Source: Fasciolopsis buskii
Lineage: Eukaryota; Platyhelminthes; Trematoda; Plagiorchiida; Fasciolidae
DNA length: 64,000 bases
Reading direction: 5' to 3'
Assembly (NCBI GenBank): GCA_008360955.1
Contig: LUCM01007362.1
Location: 176,032-240,031 of the forward strand
Part shown: positions 11,886 through 24,900 of the stretch, in pieces
Layout of the letters: each line of letters starts with the position of its first letter
Position numbering within the stretch: the stretch's first letter is position 1
Program-made: the position numbers and the translations under genes
Notes under the pieces: model-generated
The model's database searches: none
Told to the model about the DNA's origin: nothing
The model's input: the letters and a program-made list of their open reading frames with translations, nothing else

Positions 11886-13534
11886 CGGGCTAATTTTGGA
11901 CTAGACCAGGCCTTCGAACATAGGTTAGAATTCTAATTCATGACCGAGTATTTAATACGATCACCATCTGGGATTCAGTCCGTGATTTTAAACACATTCA
12001 GCTACTCATTATATCTTGTCCCCTTTACTGGCTTTTCGGGTCTGAATATGCTGCTCCAAACGCCCAAATGCCCTTAAAGCTGCTCCCATAACTCAGTCCT
12101 AGTTACCAAATTTTGCAGAATAGAAGCACTATATTACAGGTCTGTTGTCTCGATCTAATAATCACCATAACCTCAAGCTGGCACCCAAGGCATACAACTT
12201 CTCTCTTTTTCGTTTCAGATCCCGCACCTGGAATAGATGCGCAGTTACCGGCTCCATCCGCGTAAGGGCAATTCCAAATCTGCTATCCTGACACTCCTGC
12301 AAAATCATGAAATACATCCCTTTATGCAGGAAATGGTCACCTGCCATCGAAGAAATCAGTGACATGGCCGTGGCAGGCAAAATTAATGCCTAGAATCACC
12401 AGAGTGTCGCAGATTCAAACAAAGGCTGAAGTCATGGATATCTTGCCAAAATGCGGAGATTTTCGATCCTTTGTTGAATTATTTATTTAGGCATTTCCTG
12501 GACTACTGCGTTTCGGCTTGATCTCCATCCACCACGGAGAATAATGTTTCCGGATAAAATGCACAATATAAACACTGAAGGTCAAGGAGGAACTTCCTGC
12601 CCAAGCAGATTGACCGAAACGGGGAAACGAAGATGGACTTGGGGATATGATTAAGGCTTTCTGTATAGTTAGCGGCCTAACTAGCGTTTCCTCCAAAGTA
12701 CTTTCCCACGGACACCTGAAGATCAGAACCAAAAGAAACGTAAATAACTGGCCAACAACTAGGGAACACTTCCCGAGTGACACTTGCAGATGGATGGAGC
12801 GATTTTACATAGGTGCTTGTGAGATAAATGCTGCCAAGACTATTCGGTGACAGTTAGGTCGCAAGCGGAATGTTGTTAGTAAGCATCTTTGTGTTCTAGG
12901 GATTCTTGTGTTACTTTTTACTTTTTACACGCGAGACTTCCCACTTAGTACTTGCTGTCTCGCCATGGATTGGAGGTACGTTTCTCTTTACCCACCAGTG
13001 GTCTGTGGCCGAAAAGGGACAGCTGGAAGGCATGGAATACGATAAATGCAACAACGCATGCAGATGTCAATGGTACTTTCCCTGTATTCAATCGGAATAA
13101 TAACAGACACTTGTTTGACCTTTCCCGTCTATATTATTCTGTGACAATTGAAGTGAAACCAAGGAAATCCGCATGAAGGACAACGTACCAAAAAGAAGAT
13201 ATAATAGTCGTTACTTGAGGAGGTGGAGCAGCTAAACTTCTGAATCATGTTCGCAGTTTGCTGTAGAATTTCCGGGTGACCTCGTGTTTATTCAATTTTC
13301 TAAATAAAACTGTATGCACTGTGTATGCGGAACCCCAAACACTAGTTTGATGCAAAAAATGTAATAAAGTACTGGGACACTTCGATATTCTGGACACCAA
13401 ATTGGGAGAAAAGAAGGGCCTCCAGTGGAATTCCGGGAGGAGAAGTCCTACAACCGCTACTTTTACAAGGTCCGATCCAACAAGTAACATGGGATACTAG
13501 ACACAGAGAGGAACAGTGTACCTCGATACTAGAC

Positions 13535-14248
13535 GTGGCGACCAGTAGGTATCAAGAGGAGCCCTCGGGAAATAAATTATCACATGGTATCTGCGTTTAT
13601 ACTTTTGGTCCGAACAAACCATCAGATACGGCCTCCGTCAGGTGTTGTGAGGGGTTGAAGGCTGGAGAAATAGCAGTAGTCGTGGAATCGAAAACCGAGT
13701 TACCGGAGAGCGAGGGTCCAGCCATAAGAAAGAGACGGGGAGTCAGTCCGGGACGACCGACCAGGTTAACGTAGAAGTTTTTCCCTCTCCAGTTAGCCAT
13801 GTGCAATCGCCAGCCTAAATAATGACGTTCGAAAATAAAAGGAACAATACGAACACGAAAAGGTTGACGGGAGTCTTACGAAGCGTAGCGTATTCATCAG
13901 ACTTACATAGGCTGTGGGCTTGCGCGGAGTAACGCTCAACCGCCGGAACAAATAGGAGAGTACCTGCTTCAGCTTAACTTGGCAAGCGATATCATTGTAA
14001 GCCTCAAGGGGTACTACGCGCACGCACAAACTAAGAATCAATTCACCGAAACGGAACGGCCGGTTGGATACCTAGCGCCGACCGAATCAGAGAAAGCAAA
14101 AGTATCACCGGAAACGCTTAAGAGTATCTCCTTATCGCCGAAAAAAGCCCGCGTCAACATGGATCGACCGAAATCTTCCCAGGTCCCGGAAATTCCAGAA
14201 ACTTATAAAAGTGAAGCAGGTTGCGACGGAATAAGGCACACTAAATAA
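13535..14248 (+). other. two unrecognised + strand frames
   Basis: Frames at 13535-13774 (79 codons) and 13979-14248 (89 codons) lie close together on the purine-rich strand. The second is hydrophilic and rich in K, S, P and E (for example SLSPKKARVNMDRPKSSQVP). I see no conserved motif. They could be remnants of a retroelement ORF or of a host exon, and neither reading is supported further. Confidence 0.25.
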
Positions 14249-15204
14249 GTTTATAACTGTGGGTTTGGGCAGTGATTGATTCAAAGAAAATCTAGATGCC
14301 TGCTGGATGGCTTTATATTTTCAGCTGGACTAGTAAGTATTAGCTGTAACAACAAAACGATTCTATGGGATCTGATACTGCACCTAATACGTTGCCCTCC
14401 GGGGACGAAAAGCATGCGCAATGTTAAAAGCCCCGTACGTCGGACGGCAACACTCCAATGTGAACGCTTCGGTTGGCGGGGTCAAAATCTCTTCCCACGC
14501 ATAGGTAATTGCACTAAACTAAACGGAACCTGGCCCCGTGAGTTGCCGAGAGGCTAGAAAATTTGAGGTGCATTTTGAAAGTCCTTTATTAATTTGATAG
14601 TTGAATATGTTTAGCCGTTTCACTTCCCTTTTGATATGTTTGTTATTCAGAGGAATTCTTACTGTTGCTGAGGCACGGTAATGGTCCTATTATCAGTTTC
14701 GTTTTCCATACGCTTAGTCGTACCATTGTGCGGATTTCTCACTTTATGTACCACATTTACCGGGTGTAGCCTAACAAGTTTCACTGCACCCTGCCCCTTG
14801 CACCGGCGACATCCACAGAGATTTAGTCACGAACATTCGTAGAGAAAACAGCTGCGCGAAGGAGGATGGGACCCAGTGTGGAAGATATGGACTATGACAA
14901 GAAGAAAATCGCTCTGGTTTGTCGAAGGAGAACTGAGCTTCACAAAGAGCACGCACAACTGAAGTTGGTTTGTGCTCGGTGCGTTGCTTTTGCTGGAGAA
15001 CGTGCCCGAAGTCACCATGAATCACCAGAATCTAAGGAGATACCAGCATGCAGCCACGTTGAAACGCATTGCAGGGGAATATGCCGGTAAATCTCTATGC
15101 TGGTGGTTAGGAACACAGAAAGGTCGATGAGAATGACACTTTGAAATGCAGAAAGAAAACCATCAAGGTAAAGAATCCAGCAGAATAAGATGAAACCATA
15201 TGGG

Positions 15205-16745
15205 GGGCCCTCAAAGGGATGATTGAGGATCCAGAAAGCGAACCGAAACAAATGAAGAGAATAACCGAGAGGTTAGTGGCGAATAACAAGAGGCCGATGC
15301 TACACAATTGCGCATAGCCGCGATCAATGAAGCGGTGTATAGAGGGGAGTCAGAGTACAGCTGAGTCATCAACCTTTTGAGGTCGGTTGAGCTCCATACA
15401 GGCCATAGATATGTGAAATGTCATAAAATTATTGTTTGGATGAAGCCGGTTGGACGGCATCCTGGAATCATCTTAACGATCTTTGACAGCACCCACAACA
15501 GAGATCTGTCAATAGGACGAGCGGCACGCGATGAGCACAAGGCCGGAGACTGGACGGGTTGTTCAGTGCCAGTGAGCCAACGTGCAATGCAGTAGTCTTC
15601 GTGTCGAGCAAGGACCAGGACCTTAGTGCTGTGTTTATCCCGGTTGACGGACAAAACATTGGTAACTCGACACCAAAGTGAGCATAGGCTGGTGGCAAAC
15701 CAACTCGTTCTAACCTAGCAGACGCGGCCGACCGTAACGGCGCGCACGCCACCGGGTCTAACTCTCAGAACTAGGATGCTGGTGTCCTTTCTCATGAACA
15801 CCGCCGTCAAGGGTAGTAGTATTGTCATGGATGCGTTTCGATTATACACAGTGGGATGCCCAACCGGCACGTGCTGTCCTCGGGTACTGTACGCATCCTT
15901 GAGCCGCTACTGCAGCAACGATATGGGTTGTAAATAGAATGTCCTACGCCCAGAAGCGAGATTAGGGTCGGAACGGCGTGGAAGGGGTTATGTACACAGA
16001 CTTCGGGACTTTGGTCTCTACCCGATGGAACGTAGGCGGAACGGAAGAGACCTAATACAAACTTTTAAGATAGTGAATAGCCAAACAGGCACAGAGGCCA
16101 GTGACCTTTTTGAGTTTGTTCCCACGTGTGGCACAAGGACACGTAGTCGGAAGCTACAGGGGAGTCACTGTAGCGTAGAATCGGGGCACAGGTTTTCACG
16201 GACCCGGTTGCACTGCTCTGAAACAGATTGTTCGAGAGGCTTATTCGACGCACGTCAGCAAAGGCTTTCAAGCCGGTCCCAGATCTGTGACGGAGTATGG
16301 TATAGCCAGATTTGAGAACATAGAGGGGACAGGACGCCTTGTCTCTCTTTCTTGCCGAGCATGTTTGAGTATGCTGTAACTGTGTCTATATGTATGTGAA
16401 TGATACCGCCCAAACACCGCATTTCAGAAATCGGAGAGCTTTAAATTCCGCTCAATGCTGGAGGCCAAAGAAATGGCCTGATAATACACCAACCTAGACG
16501 CTCGTTTGAAATTTGTGGTCGTTTATGTTTTGTACAAGCTGAAATGAAGCCGACAATGGACTTCTGTGGCAAGGTAAACTGGAAAAACTGACAGTGGAAG
16601 ACACTAGATCTTGCGCGTGCCACCGAAATAAATCTGGACGCTTGATTGACCGTTGAGGCCACTGCTATCCTGTGCAAACTAAAATGAACTGACGTTACCC
16701 TTCATGTGGGGGTGTGACTAAGTCTATCCCTACGGTGCAGACTGC
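15205..16745. repeat. large inverted repeat 1, right arm
   Basis: This is the mirror image of 10037-11580. It carries the same CR1-like remnant in + orientation (16025-16315), with one visible residue difference from the left arm. The 3.6-kb spacer between the arms is not repeated. Confidence 0.95.
15986..16315 (+). mobile_element. CR1-like RT C-terminus inside inverted repeat 1, right arm
   Basis: This is the mirrored copy of the remnant in the left arm. It has the same ERRRNGRDLIQTFKIV segment and the same stop structure, with one residue changed (C in place of F). Confidence 0.6.
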
Positions 16746-19000
16746 TGGCCGCTGGGTGTGTTTTTTTTGCGTAAGTGAAATGACACTGGTGCGCTTCCAG
16801 GAATGTGGCGTATGTTATTTTTTCGCTTTTCTCAATATGAGACAGGGGCAAATGTAGACCATGAAAGATCTTGGCTTCATTAATTTCGTGTTTGAGCAAT
16901 GCGCCAGCTCCAATCAGCACAATCGCACAGAGCCTATCCCAAAATGGCCATGGATCGACCCCAGAGTACCCATTCAAAGCAGAATGTGATCCGCCTAAGG
17001 CCATTTCTCGAGTGATTGCAAAGCGGCACCGCTAACTCCGTACATTTTTGGATTTCTCAACGGCATCGTATCTGGTCCTCCTACATGTATTGCATAAAAC
17101 AAGCATAAATTTTTCGACAGTAGATGCTGAAACGGTTAAATATGCATCAGGAGCGTAATTGAAACCGCCAGTATTTAATGAAAATCCGTGGCGTATAATT
17201 ATTGTTGTCTTTGGACTCCCGATTTCAGACTCGTGCGTACAAAATCGTCCCAGATCATCGTGGAGTATGTGGGAAGGTTTTTTATCGAAACTCATTGATG
17301 CGTCTTCTAATTCGGAGGACCATTTTAAGGCCCGGATATGTCGATATCGAACAGTGGTTTACCGGGAATGGGCCGAGCAAGAGCGATACATTAATTACAA
17401 CACCCACACCACTGGCACATATGTCGGGGGCATGTCCCCTGTACCATTGTGTCGTTCTCACTCACTGCCATTTTCCATCCCTGTTGCCTGCTATTTTTCA
17501 CTTCCTACTTCCGTTCTAAATCCTACGCCATACGGTGATGCTAAATTGTCCTAGCTTCGTTATCCACCTAATTTTTAATTGAGCTCCATGAATTTCTTGT
17601 CTAATAGTTGCGCCTGCTGTAGATACTTAAATTACGTGATATCAGTGCAAAGCACTGAAATAAATTTTCGTTACTCGGAGCACAGTGCCGGGTCTCGTGG
17701 CGCGCGCCACGCATGAATTTGATGGAATAACCATGTCCCGTAGCCATTAAGACGAGCGGCTACCAACTGTAACCCTGAAACTTAAAGAAGACAACAAGCA
17801 CGCCAGGTGCAATAGCCAGCCGGGAGACGGCGAGTTGTCGTCTACCGGCCCATCTGAGATTCGAACTTCCGACTTTTTGGTGACAGACGTTTGGCAAACG
17901 CGGATTTCGTATGGCGTTTGCTTGTCCTCAACCGTTGTGACCACTTGTACGTCACTTAATCGGCTCTGCACGACTACAATACTGAAAAACCAGACACTCA
18001 GCCGGTGTAACGAGAAGACAGTCGAAAGCAGTGGAAGGTAGAGTATATCGTAACAGGAGCGTGGGTGCGCAACGCGCAAATGGCGACCGTGCTGGGCAGT
18101 CAGCGTTCAGTTAAACAAGCGATCCAGAGGGATAGATCCGTGTTCCGCTACATGACCCATTCGACCACCACCTTTCTTTTAATTAAAGTTATAACCGCCT
18201 CATCCCATCTGTTCATACATAAAATATACGAGGATGTACGTTGAATATGCCTCATCACCTTAGGATGTCGAAATCGTCAGGAAGTTCTGTGATAAAAGGA
18301 GCGCATACTTTGTTCAGATTTTGTTAGGCCAGGTCGGACTACAGGACTTGCTTATCAAGCCAACAAGAGTCCAGATTTCTACACGAGTAAGTGTGAACGT
18401 TCCATCGAGCTTCGACTTTGAAGTATTTTTTGCACCTCCGGATGTAGGTTGCGATTTTGGAGAGCAAACATGAGCCTCCGGAGTAATGGTGGTCACTAGA
18501 ATTTTATGGACCGAAAAACGAACAGTACCGACAATTACAGGGAAATAATAGCAGTACGTAAATCAGAGCAGTGTAATACGGCAGTAACGGGAGATCGTTT
18601 GTTTATACTGTCGTACTGAGAATAATGGGTTCAAGAGCTTTTTGACCACGGTACCTCAGTTAAGGAACAGGACAGTGTAAGAGAAGTGGCTGATCGGAAG
18701 TGCAAAGATTTTTTCGGGGCTAGTAGGAAATACTAATTTCTTATCAACGCTAGTCTTTAGCTGGACTACGACGACCCGTGGCAGTCTTATTTCAATCGTC
18801 GATGATTGTGCAAGACGTTCACTTTTATTGTTTGCAGAGCTCTAGAGTGCCCTAGCTTTAGTGCATATCCCCTCCTGGCCCGATTTTTCATACTGACCAG
18901 TTAAGAAACACTTCGATCTTGACAACTATTAACCTTATACCAACCTGCCCTGGTTTTGGTTGCTAGCTAACAGTATCATTTTCTCAGACAGAAAGAAGAA
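16746..19000. other. no gene recognised; one dispersed repeat copy
   Basis: A 131-codon frame at 17159-17554 (+) overlaps a 105-codon frame and has no recognisable motif. A copy of a dispersed repeat lies at about 17690-17900 and is listed separately. The remainder shows no features. Confidence 0.4.
17690..17900 (+). repeat. dispersed repeat, copy 1
   Basis: The block around 'accatgtcccgtagccat' followed by 'caactgtaaccctgaaactta' recurs at 58640-58830 and, more diverged, at 52380-52520. A sequence resembling a B-box (gagattcgaact) follows at about 17858. It may be a SINE-type repeat; its class is not established. Confidence 0.5.
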
Positions 19001-20950
19001 CGGGGAATAGTGAAAGGCCGACTGCGGAGCAGTAAGCTAAACTGTGGGACAGAAGAAAGGGTTCGAGTGCAAGGACGCTACTAACTGCGCCACAGCCATA
19101 TCACCTATTATCTCCCACCATTGCTTCTGGGGATTTCGTCGACCCCGACCCAGTAGCCTAACTGCACTGGTTAAAGCTTTCAAACTTTTTGCCAATGTCA
19201 TCGATCGGCCACCCCGAATGATCATCCAACCATTAGCCGCCTCGCAGAACAGCTTAAAACATGTCCCAGACACTTCAGCCTATTCCGACTCAATGCCTGT
19301 TCTAAGGACTGAACCCTAGTTTCAAGTATCTTACACAACCTCTAAGTTATTCACAAAAGCCTCTCACTATATTCCACCAATACCACGAAGAAACCGGTGT
19401 TCAAACACCAAAAGTCTTCGCCTATTTTCTGCTCTCAACGGCCATGTTTCGGAGTCGTAGAGCAATACTGACCTCACTGCTGCCATGTATACTCGACGTT
19501 TGATCGATAAACAGATGTCATGCCGAAGCCATAGATCTCTCAAATTAGAAAATGTAAATCAGGCCTTCTGTATGCGCGAATTCACTTCTTCTGATATACG
19601 ACCACGAGGTGAGATACAGCTACCCAAGTAGCTAAATCTATCCATTTCATCCAGCTGTTTCTTGCCAGAAAAAGGTTCGGCCTTGAGCCAATCCATTCCT
19701 GCAACAGCATTTTACACTTCGAAGGTTTAAAACACATCCAAAACATATGTACACTATCGTTCGGACGGTGGAGAAAAACCTGCAATCTACTTGGATCTTC
19801 AGTCAGTAGCATAAAAGTCTGAGTAAATGCTGGTGGCGCTGGTCCTACATGAAGATAGAGATGTCTCCATAGCCATCTCAATGAAAATGTGAAAAGGGGT
19901 AGCCTTGGCGCACACCACCTCGTGGTTAATTGAATGAAAAGTCGCCGTAGTCAAGACCTCGGCTTCGGCTGTTCACTAAAGAGAACTGATAAATGAAATA
20001 AATTTATCTGGTACGCCCTTCACTGAGATGCAGCGCTAAGGGACTGAACAATCGACTGAGTCGGACGTCGCTTTCAAATCAAGAAAGACCGAAATCGTGA
20101 GTCTATGGACTATGTCTGTGTTCTAAGATCTGCCGCAAAGTGAGAAGTTGGTCAATTCATTCCCGACCGGCAAAAAATCCGGCTTGATTCTCACGCACAC
20201 GCCTTTCGCGAGTGCTAGCTAGTCAGTGGAGAATAACGCCCGTGAGCATTTTGGATGCGATGCTTACTACTCTGTTTTTCACATGGGGATCTATTACCTT
20301 TTTTTGTAAATTAGCACAGTCACCGATCTATGCTAGTCCTTAGAAATCTTTCCTTTTGCGGGCTAATCCTGGGAGTTTTTTTAACTCCGATATTAACACG
20401 TCGTCATCATTCTTGAAGAAGGATGATGACAGTCATTCTGGTCCAGCTGCCTTACACCTTTTAAGAAAACTTATCTTTCTGCTCACCTCAATTTTTGATG
20501 GCGGACTGGTATCTACCCCCACTGGTTGACTTGAAGATGTAAATGGAAGGCCCACTGTGTCTGTGGGCCAACTAAACTGCTTTCTAAAGTGTCCCACCCA
20601 ACGCGCTAGCCGACATTTTTGAAAGTGAATCAGTGTGCCATCAGATTCTCTAATCATCTCGCTTATGTTCGACTTCCGTGGATCAGTGTTCCTAATCAGT
20701 TGGCAAGGGTTGCGACTGTTTCCGATGACCGCAGCCTTTTCCATTTCCTTGCACTTTCTTATGCGCCACTGATCTCAACCATTTCTCAAACTGCTGGTCA
20801 GTTGACCTCTCTGGGATCTGTGCGTTTCATTGCATGTTGCATCCGGGTGAGGGGGATCTGCGAATATGTAACAATACAACTAAGGTCGAGGATATCCATC
20901 GTTTCTGGGATTAAGTAACAGTTGTGGACAGACCTTTCATCATCCCAAAA
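19000..20950 (-). mobile_element. RTE-like LINE, EN-RT linker to RT thumb, reverse
   Basis: On the - strand, 20433-20744 encodes the linker that joins endonuclease and polymerase in this family, with ISEMIRESDGTLIHFQKC, RWVGHFRKQFSWP and a terminal KRCKAAGPE close to the usual 'SKAAGPDG' start of RT. At 19582-19881 the frame has CFKPSKCKMLLQEW, the post-catalytic 'F.P.KCK.LLQ.W' motif. The catalytic YxDD block between them is eroded. The sequence at 19.27-19.56 kb is shared with a second reverse copy at 51.7-52.0 kb. Confidence 0.75.
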
Positions 20951-21159
20951 GTTTGTATTTTATCCTCCGTCAATCAGTTTTTCCCCAGGGAATACACCAG
21001 CGTTTTCAGTTTGTTTTTATGTAACAAGCTTCTACATCTAGGGGCGGATTTCGTGAAGTGAATCTAGAAGTTTTTGAGGATGGACTGGTCCCTGACACTC
21101 CACATTTCAGGTGCGGTCTAACGATCGTATTTAGGAGTGGGACTACTACCCTTGGATGG

Positions 21160-21560
21160 CTTGAATCAGCAATTTATTAAAAGTCAATGGATGAAGACCT
21201 AAAAAAGTAGGTTCTTGGTCATCCAGTAGGATTTGGATTGGGCTGGCAACCCAGTTTGAAAAACGAGTGAAAGAATGATTGGTCGAAGCAAATGGGCTTC
21301 CACTGAGGCACGTCCCACCGGCTTACGAACAGGTTTTTGTCATAGTCAAAAGCTTTAGTTAGGGACCCTAATTGTTCACCCGCTTAGCGGCTAGACTCCC
21401 TAGCGCTACCCGTCCACCAACCTGCATAAATCGTATTAGCAGTAAGTTTCGTACTACATCGGTCGTCTCGGAGGATAATCAGGATTACGCTACTAATTGT
21501 GTGGAGCAGGGTGGCTAGTGATAAGTATGCTTTTGCTCGTTTCCCGAGCCGGGTTAAAGC
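21160..21560 (+). mobile_element. RTE-like LINE 5' UTR fragment
   Basis: This is a copy of the 5' block described at 1.04-1.69 kb, recognisable by 'aggatttggattgggctggcaac', 'cttagcggct' and 'tacatcggtcgtc' blocks. It joins RT C-terminal sequence about 200 bases downstream, so the middle of the element is missing. Confidence 0.65.
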
Positions 21561-21739
21561 CCCACTGCCTTGTAGATGAAACTTTTGAATCGAAGACTGC
21601 GGTTAGGGTTTCCAAAAAACCCTCTTTGTTGCGTGAGTAGGCGCGAAGTATAGGTTGTCCAAATACTTCCAGCCTCGTTTCTGCACAAGACTTTTCTAAT
21701 CATACGCGTATATCGAAGGCTCGAGCAGCTTACGCTGGA

Positions 21740-22472
21740 CCGAAGCACTTGTGACTTCGGCCTGATGTTTCACTGAAGTTGGAAGACCGTGTATACTGTG
21801 CTGCAGTGCGCTCAGTTCGGTTGTACGGTTGAAATGTGGAGTATGCTTGTGGGCGATGTTCGTCGGTTAGAGGTTTTCGATCACCGATATCTACGTAGTA
21901 TGGCTAGGTTTGGATAGAGTGACGGGGTGAGTAATGTAGAGGTCAGGAATTTAGTACTATGTGTCAATTCTTAGAATACCTCGTTCATCGTATGAAACTT
22001 GGTAGACTACGCTGGTTGGGTCACGTGTTGTGTATGGCGAAGACTCGCCTACCATATTGTGCCCTATATTGTGTTCCTCCCAAGGAATGGGAGAAGCCAT
22101 GTGGGGATCAGCAGATGACGTGGCAACGTGGGATGAGAAAACGTACAGCGAACTTGGGCAAAGCAGGTGTCTCACGTCTTCGTGACTGGCGTCCGAAAGT
22201 CCCGACAACTAGCTGGCTGGAGACACTGAAGGATATGGCAGTGAACCGTGAACAGTGGCGATCGTGCTATCATTTTTATCGAATCAGAATGATTGAAAGC
22301 ACGTGCCTTTGTACAGCTAGACTGTTTCGTGTGTTGGCTGCAGCAGCATCTTATCTTTTCCCATCTGTTCCCCTTGGATATTCTCTTTTTATAGAAACGT
22401 GTAACTCTGGGGAAAGGCAGCGGTCAGTGAGGCTTGCCTTGCCGTTTAACGCTGAACGATGATGATGATGAT
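21740..22472 (+). mobile_element. RTE-like LINE RT C-terminus, 3' UTR and (GAT)n tail
   Basis: The segment starts in the 'VYCAAVRSVRLYG'-type region and continues through DVRRLEVFDHRYLRSMAR, LGRLRWLGHVL and WLETLKDMAVNREQWRSC (frame at 21959-22462). It ends with the standard 3' UTR and a short GAT repeat at about 22459-22472. Taken with the 21.16-kb 5' block, it looks like one internally deleted copy. Confidence 0.8.
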
Positions 22473-22639
22473 CTTTCTAATCTTCGTTCTTCCGACGTGG
22501 GAACCACTCAAGATGCCACGAAAAATTGCAAGTCGATGAGTTTATCTGTTAATAGCATTGGTGAAAGAGGAAGAAATAGTTTGAACGCGTTGTTTAGACT
22601 TACTTCGTTTGGCTGTCCTGCACGTCCGCACTCTAAATC

Positions 22640-23110
22640 ATATAGTGCAATAAGCTGCTCTAGGTGGGACTCTTGAAGCTTCTAAAATGGATGTCTTCTG
22701 CGTCTCCGAAACGCATACACAAGATAGCACCTCTAGAATTACTGTTCCTAGTCGAGATACAGCCTTACCCTTCCGCCCCACTCTTCGTATGTCCGATGGT
22801 CCGGTTTCGAACGGTCGTGGTCAGGATGGGGTTGAGACCACTTTGAGCGTTGGAGCCAAGCGCGCACTGTTAGACTGGATCCCAGTCAACGGTCGTTTGA
22901 ATGCAGTTCGGTTGGACGGTTCTGTACATGTCAGTAGTAGTCGATTCAAGCCTGTCTGTTTGTTCGTCGTATCTGTTTATGCGCACACTGGTTGCTGCTC
23001 TCCGTAGGCCAGAGACAAGTTCTGTTAGCAGTTAGCCCGATTACTCCGAAGTGCAAGCTCAGTGGACGTTTTGGACACTGCTGGTGATTTTAACGCCCGG
23101 TTTGTTTACT
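22640..23110 (+). mobile_element. RTE-like LINE endonuclease domain fragment
   Basis: The frame at 22687-23007 encodes part of an apurinic-type endonuclease: MDVFCVSETHTQDS (the 'E' catalytic block), RALLDWIPVNGRLNAVRLDG and LFVVSVYAHT (usual form SAYAPT). Downstream in another frame is 'GDFNA'-like sequence. Frameshifts disable it. Confidence 0.75.
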
Positions 23111-23189
23111 GGATGGAGATGGAAAGGGGCATCGGAGTTTTATCCCACTGAGTACCCCATTTAGTTACGTACACAGGGCTATCCCTGCA

Positions 23190-24900
23190 TTAAATTTCAG
23201 CTGCAAGACCGCCTTTATGAAAGGGCGAACCATGTCTCCGAGCCCCCCCAAACTCATTTTGTAACGAAATGACTTCCATGGATTTTGTCACATTAGGATA
23301 AGCTAGTTTTAAAGGTGATGTTTTCGAGTTCACTGGTTTCCGTTTAGTTGTGGCTGTCCTCTGAATGCCCGACTGTTTAGCTATCCCTACAGCCTTCTCT
23401 GGCTCATTGACGGATTTGTGGTCCATGTCGATGGACGTTGGGCTGACGAAAAATCGCATTAAAACCAACGCAGGGTCTGATTCAACGTATGTGGTCCAAC
23501 ACGATCTAGTTCTGGCGAACCGCGCCAACGGTAGCTTACTGCAATATGGTCGGTCTGACCAAGAGTACCTGTGGAATTAAAGCGCCAATTCGCTGTGCGA
23601 CTTGACCTGTGTCGGAAATTCGTACTACACAGGAATAAGTTATTGTCCGGACAGAAACGGAGAGAACTCTTTCTCCGTTATTTGTTCGCTGAGCAGGCGA
23701 AGTGCAGCGCCCACCTAAACAGGACTCCGAATCACTCACTTTTACAACTCAAGCATTAAATCCACCTACCACCACTACAATGTCAGAGCCTTTGGTCTTC
23801 CGAATAAGAATGACGAGTTTGTCATAAAACTGGTCTTTTTGCATGTCAGTACTGCAACCGGTTGACGCGTATGCCGAGATAACAAATAAACTGCGCTTAC
23901 ACTACTATCCTTCTGGATGCCGACTGACCCCTGCAGTCTCATGGCGCACAAGTGACTGTTAACTGGGATCCAGTCTAAAAGGACCGCTTCAGCCTTCTCA
24001 CTTGGAACTAGTCCTACCCCCATTGACCTACAGCTTGAGCCGCTTCGTCTCCTGAAGGAAGTATAAAGGAAATATCTTGGCGGGACATTAGACGCAGTCA
24101 GTTGGGTTACTCTACTCGAATCCTGAATTCGTTTCACTCATGCAGCAGACACCAATCGAAAGTGAGTCTACTGTCAGAGTCAAACACGCCTGTTGGTTAG
24201 TCTGCATTAAAGTGCGCACATTGAAAGAACCGAGATCAAGAGGCTGACGAGGCTTGAGAAAATGTGAGCTAACAGACTGAAAGCCACCTACTACATTATT
24301 CGGCAACGAACCGTCGCGAGTATCGGGCGTTATTAGTGGGAATACTATGAGTAGGCAGAAGGGGCGAAGAGCTTGGTTGGAGACGGAAGAGACAGGTTGA
24401 GTAGAAGAAAGGAAACTGTGAGCAGTAGCATACTTATCACTACCCACCCCACCTTCGCTCGGTGCAATGGGCAGCGCGGTCCTGATTATCCTGCGCGACG
24501 ACCGATGCAGTATGGAGTTATTTGTAGGCGTGTAACTCATGGGGAATAATGGACGGGCGTTGCTAGGGCGTCCAGCCGCTAAGGGGAAGAACGATTAGGG
24601 TTCTCAACCAGAGCCTTCGTTTCTGACACGAACCTGACCACAAGGCAGCGGAGTATGGCGGAGTTGAAGCCCATCTATTTGGATCAATTAGTCTTCCACT
24701 CGTTTTTCCGACTGAGCTGCTAACTCAGATCAATCCCCGACTGGAAGGATCAGGAGACTACTCTGTCAGCCCTCTAGTGATCGACCTTCCAGGCATGATT
24801 GGATCTCCGGCTTGAGATGAGCTATCCTGTATAGCTCGTTGTATCATGGAGGCACGCAAGCCGTCACACCACGTCGAGGTGCAGTCTGTTTGTGACTCTA
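23190..24900 (-). mobile_element. RTE-like LINE 5' UTR and endonuclease, reverse
   Basis: Reading on the - strand from 24.9 kb: the 5' UTR block; an ORF start at 24112-24540 (RRIIRTALPIAPSEGG, then LGSFNVRTLMQTNQQ and VCCMSETNSG, the first endonuclease motifs); then EAVLLDWIPVNSHLCAMRL; a weak SAYAPT equivalent; and ESCLGGRCTSPAQRTNNGER at 23.6-23.7 kb. Sequence resembling the region after the endonuclease (TYVESDPALVLMRF) continues to about 23.2 kb. Several frameshifts are present. Most of it forms the left arm of inverted repeat 2. Confidence 0.8.
23575..24842. repeat. large inverted repeat 2, left arm
   Basis: The reverse complement matches 32921-34178 with very few differences. The 142- and 120-residue conceptual frames on the two sides are identical, and the flanking 5' UTR blocks differ at only a few bases. 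Matching stops at the 'gaattggcgctttaat' side (outer end) and just before the 'gagctatacaggatagctc' block (inner end). Other RTE copies in this window are far more diverged. Confidence 0.93.

Larger units (their letters stand above)
11581..15204. other. spacer of inverted repeat 1
   Basis: This 3.6-kb segment is enclosed by the two near-identical arms. It contains a LINE C-terminal remnant at 11.74-11.88 kb and purine-rich, partly open sequence at 13.5-14.25 kb. The rest is unrecognised. Short frames at 12162-12380 (-), 12487-12783 (-), 12952-13176 (+) and 14866-15090 (+) show no motif I can name. Confidence 0.5.

Noticed and set aside
22687..23007. An intact host nuclease gene
   Set aside because: The endonuclease motifs belong to the RTE family and the frame breaks on both sides.
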